The notes beneath the pieces are model-generated. The model saw nothing but the letters and a program-made list of their open reading frames with translations. It did no database searches and was not told the origin of the DNA. Below are positions 52,237-62,146 of a DNA stretch of 64,000 nt, piece by piece. The translations under genes were made by a program, and so were the position numbers. Source of the stretch: Lachnospiraceae bacterium (GTDB lineage: Bacteria; Bacillota; Clostridia; Lachnospirales; Lachnospiraceae); the NCBI GenBank assembly GCA_016294075.1, contig JAEDCQ010000004.1, forward strand, positions 45,212 to 109,211. The letters run 5' to 3'. Positions within the stretch are counted from its first letter, which is position 1, and every line of letters starts with the position of its first letter.

Positions 52237-54096
52237 CTATTTTTCCATTTTTTGAATTATCTTATTTACAACACTCTCCGCATCAATACCGATTTCCTTA
52301 CGAAGAATCTCAACATTGCCATGCTCTACATATTCATCCGGTACACAGACGGATAAAACGGAAAGATTAAATCCATTTTCATTTATATATGTGCGGACTT
52401 TTTCCCCAAAGCCTCCGCTTTCCACATTTTCTTCCATCGTCACAAGTAGCTTATGATTTTGGGAAAGCCTATCCAGCATTTGTGTATCAATCGGCTTTAT
52501 AAAACGGCCATTTACAAGAGTCACATGATATCCTTTCTCCTTAAGGGCATTCCGCACCTCTGTCGCAGTTTTTACCATACTGCCGACGGCCAAAAGTGCA
52601 ATTTCATCTTCTTCAAAAATCATTTCACTTTTACCATATTCAATCGGCTCACGAAATTCACTGAGACCGTCATACGCTTCTCCTCTCGGATAGCGTACAG
52701 CAATCGGTGCTCCGAATTTTACGGCATATTTCATCATATCGGAGAGCTCCCATTTATTTTTAGGTGCCATAATATGCATATTCGGAATGGATGACAAATA
52801 AGACAAATCAAAGATTCCCTGATGAGTTTCACCGTCGCTTCCTACAATACCAGCTCTGTCGACGGCAAAAACCACCGGCAGATTCTGAATACAGACATCG
52901 TGTAAAATCTGGTCATATGCCCTTTGTAAAAACGATGAATATACGGCAACAATCGGAATCATACCGCCTGCCGCGAGTCCTGCGGCAAATGTAACCGCAT
53001 GCTGTTCTGCAATTCCCACATCAAAAAAACGGTCAGGATAAACATTCCGGAAACGCTTTAATCCCGTTCCATCCGGCATAGCGGCCGTTATAGCCACCAC
53101 CTTTTCATTGCGCTGCCCCAATTTTACCATAATAGTAGAAAACACGTCTGTGTAATTTGCTTTTATTCTTTTGTTTTTCGGGACTCCTGTTGCTATATCA
53201 AACGGCTCCGCACCATGAAAACGAGCCGGATGACGCTCCGCAGGCTCATATCCCTTTCCCTTTTGTGTCAGAACATGAACAAGCACTGCGCTCTTACAGC
53301 GCTTTGCTTCTTTAAATACCTGAAGCATAGCAGGAATATCATGCCCGTCTACAGGACCGAGATAAGTTATGCCCATATCTTCAAAAAACATTCCCGGAAT
53401 AACAAGCTGTTTAAAGCTGCTCTTCGTTTTTCTGATTACATCCACAATCGCACTGCCGTGCTTTTTCTTTAATAACGACTGATAAATTCCCTCTTTCAGA
53501 TTCAGGTAGTTGTCTGCTGTACGGATACTGTTAAGATATTTACTGACTCCACCGACATTTTCTGAAATAGACATATTATTATCATTTAATACAATAATGA
53601 AATTCGTATCCATGCGGGCAGCGTTATTCATTGCTTCATACGCCATCCCTCCTGTTAAAGAGCCATCCCCGATTACGGATACAATTGTATTTTTTTCTCC
53701 CCTGATATCTCTGGCCTTTACTAAACCAAGTCCGGCGGAGATAGATGTAGAGCTGTGCCCCGTATCGAATGCATCACAGCAGCTTTCTTTCCGTTTCGGG
53801 AAGCCGCTCATACCGCCGAATTTGCGTAATGTTTCAAAGCCCTCACGTCTTCCGGTCAACAGCTTATGAGTATAGGATTGATGACCGACATCCCAGATAA
53901 TTTTATCCTCCGGCAGATTTAAAAACAGGTGTAATGCCATTGTCAATTCTACTGCCCCCAGATTTGAACCCAGATGTCCGCCGTTTATACTAATCTTCTC
54001 AATCAGAAATTGTCTGATTTCGGCCGCAAGACTATCCCAATCCTCACGGCGTATATTTTTTATATCATTTTCTTTACATATTTGTTCCAGAAGCAT
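52237..54096 (-). CDS. dxs: 1-deoxy-D-xylulose-5-phosphate synthase
   Basis: TPP-dependent condensation of pyruvate and glyceraldehyde-3-phosphate, the first step of the MEP isoprenoid pathway. Motifs are intact: DVGHQSYTHKLLTGR, SVIGDGSLTGGMAYEAMNNA (TPP), and the transketolase-like pyrimidine and C-terminal domains (FDVGIAEQHAVTFAAGLA). The product is full length at 619. Next to ispA, it supplies precursors for that enzyme. Confidence 0.97.
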   Translation of the reverse strand: MLLEQICKENDIKNIRREDWDSLAAEIRQFLIEKISINGGHLGSNLGAVELTMALHLFLNLPEDKIIWDVGHQSYTHKLLTGRREGFETLRKFGGMSGFPKRKESCCDAFDTGHSSTSISAGLGLVKARDIRGEKNTIVSVIGDGSLTGGMAYEAMNNAARMDTNFIIVLNDNNMSISENVGGVSKYLNSIRTADNYLNLKEGIYQSLLKKKHGSAIVDVIRKTKSSFKQLVIPGMFFEDMGITYLGPVDGHDIPAMLQVFKEAKRCKSAVLVHVLTQKGKGYEPAERHPARFHGAEPFDIATGVPKNKRIKANYTDVFSTIMVKLGQRNEKVVAITAAMPDGTGLKRFRNVYPDRFFDVGIAEQHAVTFAAGLAAGGMIPIVAVYSSFLQRAYDQILHDVCIQNLPVVFAVDRAGIVGSDGETHQGIFDLSYLSSIPNMHIMAPKNKWELSDMMKYAVKFGAPIAVRYPRGEAYDGLSEFREPIEYGKSEMIFEEDEIALLAVGSMVKTATEVRNALKEKGYHVTLVNGRFIKPIDTQMLDRLSQNHKLLVTMEENVESGGFGEKVRTYINENGFNLSVLSVCVPDEYVEHGNVEILRKEIGIDAESVVNKIIQKMEK

Positions 54097-54115
54097 TTGT
54101 ATGCGTCCTCTTTTC

Positions 54116-55009
54116 TCATTTATTGCGATGTATCAGGTTTAAAATAAGCTCCTCTAAAAAAGCATGCTCATACGGCATCTCATTTAAAAGTGCGACAGCC
54201 CCTTTTGATAATCTGTCAACCTCTTTTCGTGCTTTATCAAGCCCCATTAATGAGACACAGGTAACCTTATCATTTTTTTCATCACTGCCGATTGGCTTAC
54301 CCAATTCTTCAAATGTTCCCGTCACATCAAGAATATCATCCTGAATCTGGAATGCAATACCTATATTATATCCTATTTTTTCTATATCAGATATATATTT
54401 GTCTTCAGCACCGGCCAAAACAGCACCAATCATCATACTGCTCTGAATCAAGGCTGCCGTTTTGTTTTCATGTATATACAAAAGCAGTTCCTCAGTTATA
54501 TCGGAGGAGTCCGAATTTTCTGCCAGAATATCCGCAGTCTGTCCGCCTATCATGCCATAAATACCGGCTTTCCTCGATAAAATTCCAAAAGCCGCTGCTA
54601 CCCTGTCTGTATCATCCGTCATCGAAAAAGCCTTACATGCCGTTTCAAATGCGTAATTTAAAAGAGCATCCCCTGCAAGTACCGCCATACCCTCACCGTA
54701 TACGGCATGCGTTGTCTTGCGTCCTCTGCGGTACTCATCATTATCCATGCATGGTAAATCATCATGCACCAGGGAATATGTATGAATCATTTCCTGTGCT
54801 GCCATGAAAGGCTCTATCACAATACCGCTTCCGCCGAACATATGGTACGTCTCCTCCATAAGCATCGGACGAAGTCTCTTACCTCCTGCCAGAATACTAT
54901 AGTTCATTGCCTCCATAACCTTAGAGGCATACCCTTCCTCCTTCGGAAGATATTCTGCCAGCACCTCTTCAATATGCTCTGTTTTTGTTTTTCTTATTTT
55001 ATCAAACAT
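54116..55009 (-). CDS. ispA: Polyprenyl (farnesyl/geranylgeranyl) diphosphate synthase
   Basis: Trans-prenyltransferase with FARM LVHDDLPCMDND (DDxxxxD type) and SARM FQIQDDILDVTGT, plus GGKRLRPML near the N-terminus. The DDxxxxD spacing fits short-chain synthases. I start at 55009 (MFDKIRKTKTEHIEEV), 6 bases after GAGAGG, not at 55045. It sits between xseB and dxs, as in most clostridia. Confidence 0.94.
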   Translation of the reverse strand: MFDKIRKTKTEHIEEVLAEYLPKEEGYASKVMEAMNYSILAGGKRLRPMLMEETYHMFGGSGIVIEPFMAAQEMIHTYSLVHDDLPCMDNDEYRRGRKTTHAVYGEGMAVLAGDALLNYAFETACKAFSMTDDTDRVAAAFGILSRKAGIYGMIGGQTADILAENSDSSDITEELLLYIHENKTAALIQSSMMIGAVLAGAEDKYISDIEKIGYNIGIAFQIQDDILDVTGTFEELGKPIGSDEKNDKVTCVSLMGLDKARKEVDRLSKGAVALLNEMPYEHAFLEELILNLIHRNK

Positions 55010-55062
55010 AGTTCCTCTCATTCTGCCGCATACATCAAGCCGCACTCTTTGTCATATTTTAC

Positions 55063-55302
55063 CTATAAAAGCTCCTGTAATGTTCCGTTATCATTCAGCT
55101 CCATTACTTTTTTCTCAACCCGGTCTATTTTTTCATTGCAGGACTGAATCAGATGCATGCCTTTTTCATATACACGGAAGGATTCTTCCAGAGAAATATC
55201 CTCTGATTCCAATTGCTTTATATGCTCGTCCAGCATACCGAGCATTTCCTCCAAGGTTTTCTCCTCTCTTCTTTCTTCGTTTACTTCTTTTTTTGCTCCC
55301 AT
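55063..55302 (-). CDS. xseB: Exodeoxyribonuclease VII small subunit
   Basis: XseB caps the large subunit of ExoVII, which degrades single-stranded DNA into oligonucleotides. The 79-residue product contains LEEMLGMLDEHIKQLESEDI and LEESFRVYEKGMHLIQSCNE, the two-helix core of the family. The GGGGAAGCAAGG upstream is an acceptable RBS. It lies between xseA and ispA. Confidence 0.93.
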   Translation of the reverse strand: MGAKKEVNEERREEKTLEEMLGMLDEHIKQLESEDISLEESFRVYEKGMHLIQSCNEKIDRVEKKVMELNDNGTLQELL

Positions 55303-55341
55303 CCTTGCTTCCCCTTTTATTATTATTCCCTATCATTTCCT

Positions 55342-56550
55342 TTATTTCATAATATGGCTGTTTATCTTTTCTGCTCTTGCCTTAATCTTCCCATTTTTTA
55401 CCGATATTGTAAGCAATTCTCCTATGGAAACCGCATTAATATCGTTTACCGTTTTTCCATTCTCATTTTCCACAAAAGAATAGCCCTGACTCAGCTTGTC
55501 CAGAGGAGATACCCCCTTTAACCTTTCAATGCGGATGGAAAGTATCCTGCGATATTCCTCCAAAATATGCTGCATTCCCGCCTGAAGCTGTTCTTCTGCA
55601 CGCATCGTAGTAAAACGAAGAGTCTGAATTCTATTTTGGGGACTAAACTGTTTTATCCGCATTGCTTCGCGCGATACATACAGCCGGTATTTTTCAAGGC
55701 GCTGTCTGATTCTGTTTATCATATACTCGCGATAAGATAACAGGCGTTTTTCTAATAAATCCACATCCCATACAGCTAATTCCGCAGCCGCGGAAGGAGT
55801 CGGAGCACGCAAATCCGCCACATAATCAATGATTGTTGTATCTGTCTCATGCCCGACTGCAGAAATGACGGGTACAGAGCAATCAAAAACCGCCTGTGCC
55901 ACTGCTTCTTCATTAAATGCCCACAAATCTTCAATAGAACCGCCGCCTCTGCCGACAATCATAACATCCACACCAAGCTGTTCCAATGCATGAATGCCGT
56001 TTACGATACTGGGAACAGCATACTCTCCCTGAACGATGGCCGGATATACAATAATCTGAACATACGGATTACGCCTTTTTGCAATATTAATAATATCCCT
56101 GACGGCCGCTCCCGTTTTGGCGGTCACAACACCAAGTGTATGAATGTATTGCGGAATCGGCTGTTTATATTCCTCCGCAAATAATCCTCTTTCTTCCAAT
56201 TCCTGTTTTAAGGCTTCATATCTCTCATATAGCTGTCCGATTCCATCCAGCACAATCTTCTTTGCATACAACTGATATCTGCCGTCTCTCTCATATACAT
56301 CAATATTACCCGATACGACAACCTGCATTCCTTCTTTTAAAGGAAAAGATAAGCCTCCGCGATTTCCTGCAAACATCACACAGGAAATCACGCCAAGCTT
56401 ATCCTTTAATGTAAAATATATATGCCCGAAAGAATGATATTTGCAGTTGCTTACCTCACCCTTAACCGAAATGGAGCGTAACATATAATCTTGGGAAAAC
56501 ATGTTTTTTATATATGTATTTACCTGTGAGACGGAATAAACATTCTGCAT
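55342..56550 (-). CDS. xseA: Exodeoxyribonuclease VII large subunit
   Basis: The N-terminal OB fold (VYSVSQVNTYIKNMF, GEVSNCKYHSFGHIYFTLKD) binds single-stranded DNA, and the central nuclease domain has GVVTAKTGAAVRDI, IVGRGGGSIEDLWAFNEE and SAVGHETDTTIIDYVADLRAPTP over about 240-270. The 402-residue length is normal for Firmicutes. Start at 56550 (MQNVYSVSQ) is 6 bases after GGGGA. folD, often upstream, is absent. Confidence 0.95.
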   Translation of the reverse strand: MQNVYSVSQVNTYIKNMFSQDYMLRSISVKGEVSNCKYHSFGHIYFTLKDKLGVISCVMFAGNRGGLSFPLKEGMQVVVSGNIDVYERDGRYQLYAKKIVLDGIGQLYERYEALKQELEERGLFAEEYKQPIPQYIHTLGVVTAKTGAAVRDIINIAKRRNPYVQIIVYPAIVQGEYAVPSIVNGIHALEQLGVDVMIVGRGGGSIEDLWAFNEEAVAQAVFDCSVPVISAVGHETDTTIIDYVADLRAPTPSAAAELAVWDVDLLEKRLLSYREYMINRIRQRLEKYRLYVSREAMRIKQFSPQNRIQTLRFTTMRAEEQLQAGMQHILEEYRRILSIRIERLKGVSPLDKLSQGYSFVENENGKTVNDINAVSIGELLTISVKNGKIKARAEKINSHIMK

Positions 56551-56588
56551 TCTTTTCCCCATACTGTCATTTTGATTTAATCTGCCGC

Positions 56589-56987
56589 TTACACAAATCT
56601 TGCCAGAACACCGTTAACAAAGCTATAGGACTCATCCTGTCCAAATTTTTTTGCAAGCTCCACCGCTTCATTGATTGCGACTGAGCCGGGAACAGTCTCG
56701 TCATATAATATTTCAAATACGGCCAGGCGGATAATCGTTAAATCCACCTTTGCCATACGCCCCGTTGTCCAGCCCTTTGCTCTTTCATTAATCTGCGCAT
56801 CAATATCGCTTAGCTTGTCCATAATCCGGTCAAATTTTTCCTGTATGATAACCATATCCTGTTCTGAAATCTGATTATCCGCATCATCAAAGAAAAATCC
56901 GCACTGTTCCGGCATTTCTTCTATATCATTAAATTCCACACGAAATAACAGCTTAAATAGCTGTTCACGCAATACTCTTCTGCTCAT
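56589..56987 (-). CDS. nusB: Transcription antitermination protein NusB
   Basis: NusB with S10 (NusE) binds boxA of rRNA leader RNA. The product starts MSRRVLREQLFKLLFRVEFN and has WTTGRMAKVDLTIIRLAVFE, VAINEAVELAKKFG and FVNGVLARF, the complete family pattern in 132 residues. It is followed by xseA with a 38-base gap. Confidence 0.96.
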   Translation of the reverse strand: MSRRVLREQLFKLLFRVEFNDIEEMPEQCGFFFDDADNQISEQDMVIIQEKFDRIMDKLSDIDAQINERAKGWTTGRMAKVDLTIIRLAVFEILYDETVPGSVAINEAVELAKKFGQDESYSFVNGVLARFV

Positions 56988-57056
56988 CTGTCCTCTTATT
57001 CATCTGCGATAACATTTCACTATAGTCCGATTACGGTATATTATCGTCACGACACC

Positions 57057-57443
57057 TTATTTATTTTTATTCATATCTACACCGGCTATACGGACATTTA
57101 CATCCGTCACATCCAATCCGGTCATATTTTCAATCGTAGATTTTACTTTTTCCTGAACTTTTCCACAAGTGGTCGGAATATTGTATCCGTAATGCATCAT
57201 AAGTGACAAGGATACCTTTACTCTCTGTCCCAAAATTTCCACACGGACACCTTTTGCAAGATTCTTCACACCGACTCTGCTCATCAGTTCATTCGTAACA
57301 TTACCTGCCATCGCAGACACGCCTTCCACCTCAGTAGCAGCAAGCCCTGCAATCACGGCAACTACCTCATCCGATATCTGAACTGTTCCTAATTCATCAT
57401 TACCCGGTAATACATATGTGTTTCGTTTGGTTTCTTTTTCCAT
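57057..57443 (-). CDS. Asp23/Gls24 family envelope stress protein
   Basis: Asp23/DUF322 protein of the YqhY type, often encoded next to nusB and acc genes. It has GTVQISDEVVAVIAGLAATE, VEGVSAMAGNVTNEL and VQEKVKSTIENMTGLDVTDV, with VNVRIAGVDMN at the end. YqhY affects lipid metabolism in Bacillus. I start at 57443 (MEKETKRNTYVLPG) because AGGAGG lies 5 bases upstream. It is 69 bases upstream of nusB. Confidence 0.93.
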   Translation of the reverse strand: MEKETKRNTYVLPGNDELGTVQISDEVVAVIAGLAATEVEGVSAMAGNVTNELMSRVGVKNLAKGVRVEILGQRVKVSLSLMMHYGYNIPTTCGKVQEKVKSTIENMTGLDVTDVNVRIAGVDMNKNK

Positions 57444-57563
57444 AAAAACCTCCTGTACTTTCTTGGTCACAGCCATTATACCATTCCCAAATTGCTTTGC
57501 CTAGTACCTACCTTCAAAAACAACGGATGTCATTCTTTGCAAGTCATCCATTGTTAGGAAAAA

Positions 57564-58802
57564 CTACAGCCAGAAGGTAATACTGTTCTGCTGTTCGTTA
57601 TCCGTATACGCAATTGTCCCGTCGGGAGCATCCACATATTGAAAAACCGTTTGATTTTTAATCAGCTCCGTCACCATATTTTCATATATGGCACCGTCGC
57701 TGCATTTAACTGTTATTGTTTCCCTATTTTCTTCTCTTGCAGTTTTAAACAATTCCGCAATTCTGTCCTCTTCATAAGAAGTAAAATACAGACCTTCTCT
57801 TACATAATAATTATCAGAAATTGCACTGCACTCCGGCATAGGAATTACCATATCCATAACATGTGTCTGTTCAATCTGTTCCGTAGTGACACAAAAATAA
57901 TCATAGTTAATGGCGGCAGTCCGTGTCATCTGCGTCTGCACGTCATCTCCCAGCAGATAATATGCGTCTCCCCACGTTGCATCAATGTAATACCAGTTAT
58001 CGTTTACCGAAACAAGGTTCCATGCATGTCCGTCACCCTGATGTACTTTACCAAGCACAAGAACAGCTTCTATCCCTGCGTTATTTAATAAATACTGCAT
58101 CGCCTTTGCATATCCCTGACAGACACTTCTTCCTTTCAGAAAGACGGAGCAGATATTCTGATTATCTTCTGCCGAAATATCATATTCCGTTTGATAAATG
58201 ATAGAATCATATATATATTTTACTTTCTGATACTCATCATCCGTATCGGGCATACCTGCAAGAATTTGGGATACTGCCAAATCAATCTGCTCCCTGCGGC
58301 TTTGTATCTCATCAACACTATATATATAATTTCCTGTAAATTCTACTTTCTCAACTTTTTCTTTAATCGCATATTCCGTATATTTGTATCCGTCTATATA
58401 AAATATTTCCGGATGGTCCAGCATCACACATTGAAAGGCCTTATCAATCAGCTTGGGATTGATGGTTGACAAAACCGTTTTCTGTTCAAAATTCAAAAGA
58501 GAATTCAGAATCTCAATATATATTTTCTGTTCCTCTGTCGACAATCTAAAAAAAGCAAAGTTGCTGTCATCTGCCATTTCAAGCGCTGCAGTTGTCTCTT
58601 CCTCTTCTGCCGGCTCTGTTTCCGCCTCTGCCACAGTATTCTGCTCTGTTGTCTTTATCTCTTCTTCATTTGAGGTAGCCTGCTCCATAAAAGAGTCGGA
58701 AGAATATTGCTTTATCAGGACAGTATCCGCATCCGCATTTTTTAAAAATACTATGCCTGCGGTGAAAATAAACATTCCAAACAGCGCAATCGCCTTTTTC
58801 AT
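57564..58802 (-). CDS. Secreted transglutaminase-like protein
   Basis: An exported or membrane-anchored protein: residues 1-20 are a hydrophobic signal (AIALFGMFIFTAGIVFL), then an acidic E/T-rich linker (about 40-75), and a transglutaminase-like domain at about 205-300 with the catalytic Cys in GRSVCQGYAKAMQYL, His in GDGHAWNLV and Asp in YYIDATWGDA. In bacteria such proteins act as cysteine proteases or crosslinkers at the envelope; substrate unknown. Start at 58802 (MKKAIALFG) follows GGAGGACAAG. Inserted between prfC and asp23, it may act in sporulation or cell-wall processes. Confidence 0.85.
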   Translation of the reverse strand: MKKAIALFGMFIFTAGIVFLKNADADTVLIKQYSSDSFMEQATSNEEEIKTTEQNTVAEAETEPAEEEETTAALEMADDSNFAFFRLSTEEQKIYIEILNSLLNFEQKTVLSTINPKLIDKAFQCVMLDHPEIFYIDGYKYTEYAIKEKVEKVEFTGNYIYSVDEIQSRREQIDLAVSQILAGMPDTDDEYQKVKYIYDSIIYQTEYDISAEDNQNICSVFLKGRSVCQGYAKAMQYLLNNAGIEAVLVLGKVHQGDGHAWNLVSVNDNWYYIDATWGDAYYLLGDDVQTQMTRTAAINYDYFCVTTEQIEQTHVMDMVIPMPECSAISDNYYVREGLYFTSYEEDRIAELFKTAREENRETITVKCSDGAIYENMVTELIKNQTVFQYVDAPDGTIAYTDNEQQNSITFWL

Positions 58803-58830
58803 ATGCTTGTCCTCCACGGCCGGTTTACTA

Positions 58831-60423
58831 TTACTGTTTACCGAATTCAGAAAGCTCCAGTCCCTTATTTCGATCCAGAGTCATACCGACACTCCATGCG
58901 TTAATAAATAACAGCAGCGGATTGCCTTTCAAGTCCTTAACCTTTTTCATATCCGAAGTACCGACAATATGGTCTAAATCCGTGTCACTACTTGTAATCC
59001 AGCGAATATGTTCATAAGGAAGCGGCTCCAGACGAATTTCCACGTTATACTCATTTTCAAGACGGTATTTTAAAACATCGAACTGCAATACACCTACAAC
59101 CCCTACTATTATCTCTTCCAGACCGGTATTATATTCCTGAAAAATCTGAATCGCACCTTCCTGTGCAATCTGATTAATACCTTTGACAAACTGCTTACGC
59201 TTCATCGTATCCATTTGTCTGACACGGGCAAAATGCTCCGGTGCAAATGTCGGAATTCCTTCATATTGAAATTGTGCTTTTGGCATACAAATCGTGTCAC
59301 CGATGGAGAATATGCCGGGATCAAATACACCGATAATATCACCGGCATATGCTTCATCCAATATTTTACGTTCACTCGCCATAATCTGCTGAGGCTGGGA
59401 AAGACGCATAACTTTATTTCCCTGTACATGCTTTATTTCCATATTGGCATCAAATTTGCCGGAACAAATGCGCATAAATGCAATTCTGTCTCGATGTGCC
59501 TTATTCATATTTGCCTGAATTTTAAAAACAAATGCGGAAAAATCATTTTCCACCGGATCAATCATGCCGATATCTGCTTTTCGGGGCAGCGGTGTTGTTG
59601 CCATTTGTAAAAAATGCTGCAAAAAGAATTCAACACCAAAGTTGGTTAATGCAGAGCCAAAAAATACCGGTGTCAGTTTTCCTTTCCGAATTGATGCAAT
59701 GTCAAACTCTGCACTCGCACCGTCTAACAGCTCTATTTCATCCTTTAAGATACTCAGATTATCTTCTCCGACATGAGAAATCAATCCTGCTTCATCCTCA
59801 AAGGAAATCGTCTCCGCCACACCTTCTTTTGTTCCTTTTTCCGTATCGGAATAGGTAATAATGCAGTTCTTCTGTCTATCATATACCCCTTTAAAATTTT
59901 TCCCGCATCCAATCGGCCAATTTACGGGGCAGGTTGCAATACCAAGCTCTTTTTCTATTTCGTCCAACAGTTCAAATGTATCGTTCGCTTCGCGGTCCAT
60001 CTTATTAATAAAGGTAAAAATAGGAATCCCTCTCATGCCGCAGACCTTAAACAGCTTCCGTGTCTGAGCCTCAACACCCTTTGATGCATCAATTACCATT
60101 ACCGCAGAGTCGGCCGCCATTAAGGTACGATAGGTATCCTCCGAGAAATCCTGATGCCCCGGTGTATCCAGAATATTAATGCAGTATCCGTCATACTCAA
60201 ACTGCAATACGGAAGAAGTAACGGAAATACCTCTTTCTTTTTCTATTTCCATCCAATCAGAAACCGCATGTCTGGCAGTCGCTTTTCCTTTTACACTTCC
60301 CGCCAGATTAATCGCACCACCATATAACAGAAATTTTTCCGTCAATGTCGTTTTACCGGCATCCGGATGCGAAATAATAGCGAACGTTCTTCTCTTATTA
60401 ATCTCTTGTGCATACTGACCCAC
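58831..60423 (-). CDS. prfC: Peptide chain release factor 3
   Basis: GTPase that recycles RF1 and RF2 after termination. The product has FAIISHPDAGKTTLTEKFL (G1), switch region VSDWMEIEKERGISVTSSV, DTPGHQDFSEDTYR (G3) and FINKMDREAND (G4), and RF3-type C-terminal domains. Start: GTG at 60423 lies 8 bases after GGAGG; the TTG at 60438 overlaps it. The gene's place between the spoIIIA operon and asp23 is unusual. About 530 residues, full length. Confidence 0.95.
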   Translation of the reverse strand: MGQYAQEINKRRTFAIISHPDAGKTTLTEKFLLYGGAINLAGSVKGKATARHAVSDWMEIEKERGISVTSSVLQFEYDGYCINILDTPGHQDFSEDTYRTLMAADSAVMVIDASKGVEAQTRKLFKVCGMRGIPIFTFINKMDREANDTFELLDEIEKELGIATCPVNWPIGCGKNFKGVYDRQKNCIITYSDTEKGTKEGVAETISFEDEAGLISHVGEDNLSILKDEIELLDGASAEFDIASIRKGKLTPVFFGSALTNFGVEFFLQHFLQMATTPLPRKADIGMIDPVENDFSAFVFKIQANMNKAHRDRIAFMRICSGKFDANMEIKHVQGNKVMRLSQPQQIMASERKILDEAYAGDIIGVFDPGIFSIGDTICMPKAQFQYEGIPTFAPEHFARVRQMDTMKRKQFVKGINQIAQEGAIQIFQEYNTGLEEIIVGVVGVLQFDVLKYRLENEYNVEIRLEPLPYEHIRWITSSDTDLDHIVGTSDMKKVKDLKGNPLLLFINAWSVGMTLDRNKGLELSEFGKQ

Positions 60424-60483
60424 GTTTGTGTCCTCCAAAACTCATCTATAAACTCACTAATTGAACAGTATATCATAAAATCA

Positions 60484-61203
60484 CTACTCTGTCATGGGAC
60501 TAATAATAATATTCTCAGGTAAAATACCGGTTTTACGCACTACAATATCTTCTATCTGAGCCAGCTTCACATCATCAAGTGTATCCGTACATACAACAAC
60601 ATCCACCATATCTCCGTTTATACTGACAACCGCACCGTCAAATCCCTTTGCTTCTAACAGAATTTCAGCAGCCATTTCCTTCTCGGCTATCTCCGTCAAC
60701 TGCATCATACCATTTACAGCGTCCTGTTTTTGGGACTCTGATAAAGATGTGCTGTTTATAATCTCTAATAATGTTTCTTTATTTTTAGCACGTGTCTGTT
60801 CTTTAATCAGCTTCACTCCTGCTAATGAAGAGACTGCCTGTGTACTGGTGTATACAGCTTCTCCCGGAATGGAGTCCTGAAGCGGATTTTCACCTTCAAG
60901 TATATCCTCATCCTCCAAAGCCGCCGAAGCCGTATCAACCGAAACATTGGAAATCGTATCCGTTAATGTCAATGTATCCTCCAGATAATTATCTGATTCT
61001 TCCGCATCGGAATCCAGACTGATAATATCGGATGCAATATCCTCCTCCGACAAATCCAGCAGTGCCGTCATATCTTCATTATCCGTTTCCTTCACACTTG
61101 CAGTTTCCAGTTCATTTTCCATTTGATTTCCCGCAAAGTTCAGGTATCCTGCAATAGCAATCATAAGTGCCAAAGCTGTAATCATGATTTGATTTCGTTT
61201 CAA
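60484..61203 (-). CDS. spoIIIAH: Stage III sporulation protein AH
   Basis: SpoIIIAH of the mother cell pairs with SpoIIQ across the intermembrane space to build the feeding-tube channel. The 239-residue product has one N-terminal membrane segment (IMITALALMIAIAGYLNFA), an acidic linker, and a C-terminal YscJ/FliF-like ring-building domain (TEIAEKEMAAEILLEAKGFD and VVSINGDMVDVVVC). Last gene of the spoIIIA operon, 45 bases before the prfC frame. Confidence 0.94.
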   Translation of the reverse strand: MKRNQIMITALALMIAIAGYLNFAGNQMENELETASVKETDNEDMTALLDLSEEDIASDIISLDSDAEESDNYLEDTLTLTDTISNVSVDTASAALEDEDILEGENPLQDSIPGEAVYTSTQAVSSLAGVKLIKEQTRAKNKETLLEIINSTSLSESQKQDAVNGMMQLTEIAEKEMAAEILLEAKGFDGAVVSINGDMVDVVVCTDTLDDVKLAQIEDIVVRKTGILPENIIISPMTE

Positions 61204-61226
61204 TGTTATCCACTCCTGCCCATATA

Positions 61227-61808
61227 TTATTTCATTTTAACTACTTTTATCTTATGTGCTTCCACATGAAATAATGCCTCTAATACATCGGAAATATTTT
61301 TTTGTATCACTGCATTTCCACCACCCTGTGCCACAACCGTAATCCCCTGAATTTCCGGCTCCATCTGTTTTATTACATAAGGGACTTTATTTCCTTCACT
61401 GTCAGTTTTATAGATTGTTTCATAATCAAAGCTGCTTTCATTTGTACTTCTGGTTCCTCCGTTTCCGTCTGCTTCCGTTACGGTACTGCGTGAAACAGGC
61501 TCATCCTTTTCCACAATCAATTCTTTTGACGTAACAAGTGTTACCATGGCACGCACCTCTCCTACACCATCCATACAGGAAAGCAGATCTTCTATTCTTT
61601 CCTCCATCTGCAGACAATATTCCAAATTTTCATCTATCTGCATTTCCTGCAGGGGCAGGGCATCCGAGCCGGCCTGTTCCTTATCCTTTTCTTCTGCCTT
61701 TTTTTCTTTTTTTGAATTCGTATCGATCGGTATGGCAATTACAAGTAAAAGAATACCTGCCAACGCAAATACAATCATATTTTCCTTTTTAAAAAATTTT
61801 TCCTTCAT
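61227..61808 (-). CDS. spoIIIAG: Stage III sporulation protein AG
   Basis: Forms the large ring of the SpoIIIA-SpoIIQ complex. The product has an N-terminal membrane segment (MIVFALAGILLLVIAIPI), an E/K-rich linker, and the RBM domain with GVGEVRAMVTLVTSKELIVE, and IQGITVVAQGGGNAVIQKNI followed by VLEALFHVEAHKIKVVKMK. It overlaps spoIIIAF by four bases. Confidence 0.94.
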   Translation of the reverse strand: MKEKFFKKENMIVFALAGILLLVIAIPIDTNSKKEKKAEEKDKEQAGSDALPLQEMQIDENLEYCLQMEERIEDLLSCMDGVGEVRAMVTLVTSKELIVEKDEPVSRSTVTEADGNGGTRSTNESSFDYETIYKTDSEGNKVPYVIKQMEPEIQGITVVAQGGGNAVIQKNISDVLEALFHVEAHKIKVVKMK

Positions 61809-62146
61809 TCCTCATCTCCTATTTTAATATTTCCAATTCTTATAGTATCTATTTTTATTATATCCTCATTTAATTTATATTCCTTTTCTTCATCTACAAC
61901 AGGATAGTTTTTAATATATTGACTAACAGACTGTTCATAATGATCAAAAATATCTTCGACCTTCCTATCCCAATCCACTTCTACAGCTCCAAACAAAAAA
62001 ACTGCTATGCGGAATATAATAATTAATCCGACAAAAGGCTTAATATACCGTTTATATGTTTTTGATGGTGAAAAAGACAATATTGTTTCACACACTACCA
62101 TAAAGATGGCAATCTGCTTTATCCAATCCACTAATTCCTGAAGCAC
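61805..62146 (-). CDS. spoIIIAF: Stage III sporulation protein AF
   Basis: A 113-residue protein with two membrane segments (QIAIFMVVCETILSF, FVGLIIIFRIAVFLFG) and a C-terminal acidic domain. I place the start at GTG 62146 (MLQELVDWIKQ), about 10 bases after GGGGG, where the G of the spoIIIAE stop TAG is the first base of GTG. The longer frame to 62266 lies entirely inside spoIIIAE and is not supported. Confidence 0.85.
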   Translation of the reverse strand: MLQELVDWIKQIAIFMVVCETILSFSPSKTYKRYIKPFVGLIIIFRIAVFLFGAVEVDWDRKVEDIFDHYEQSVSQYIKNYPVVDEEKEYKLNEDIIKIDTIRIGNIKIGDEE

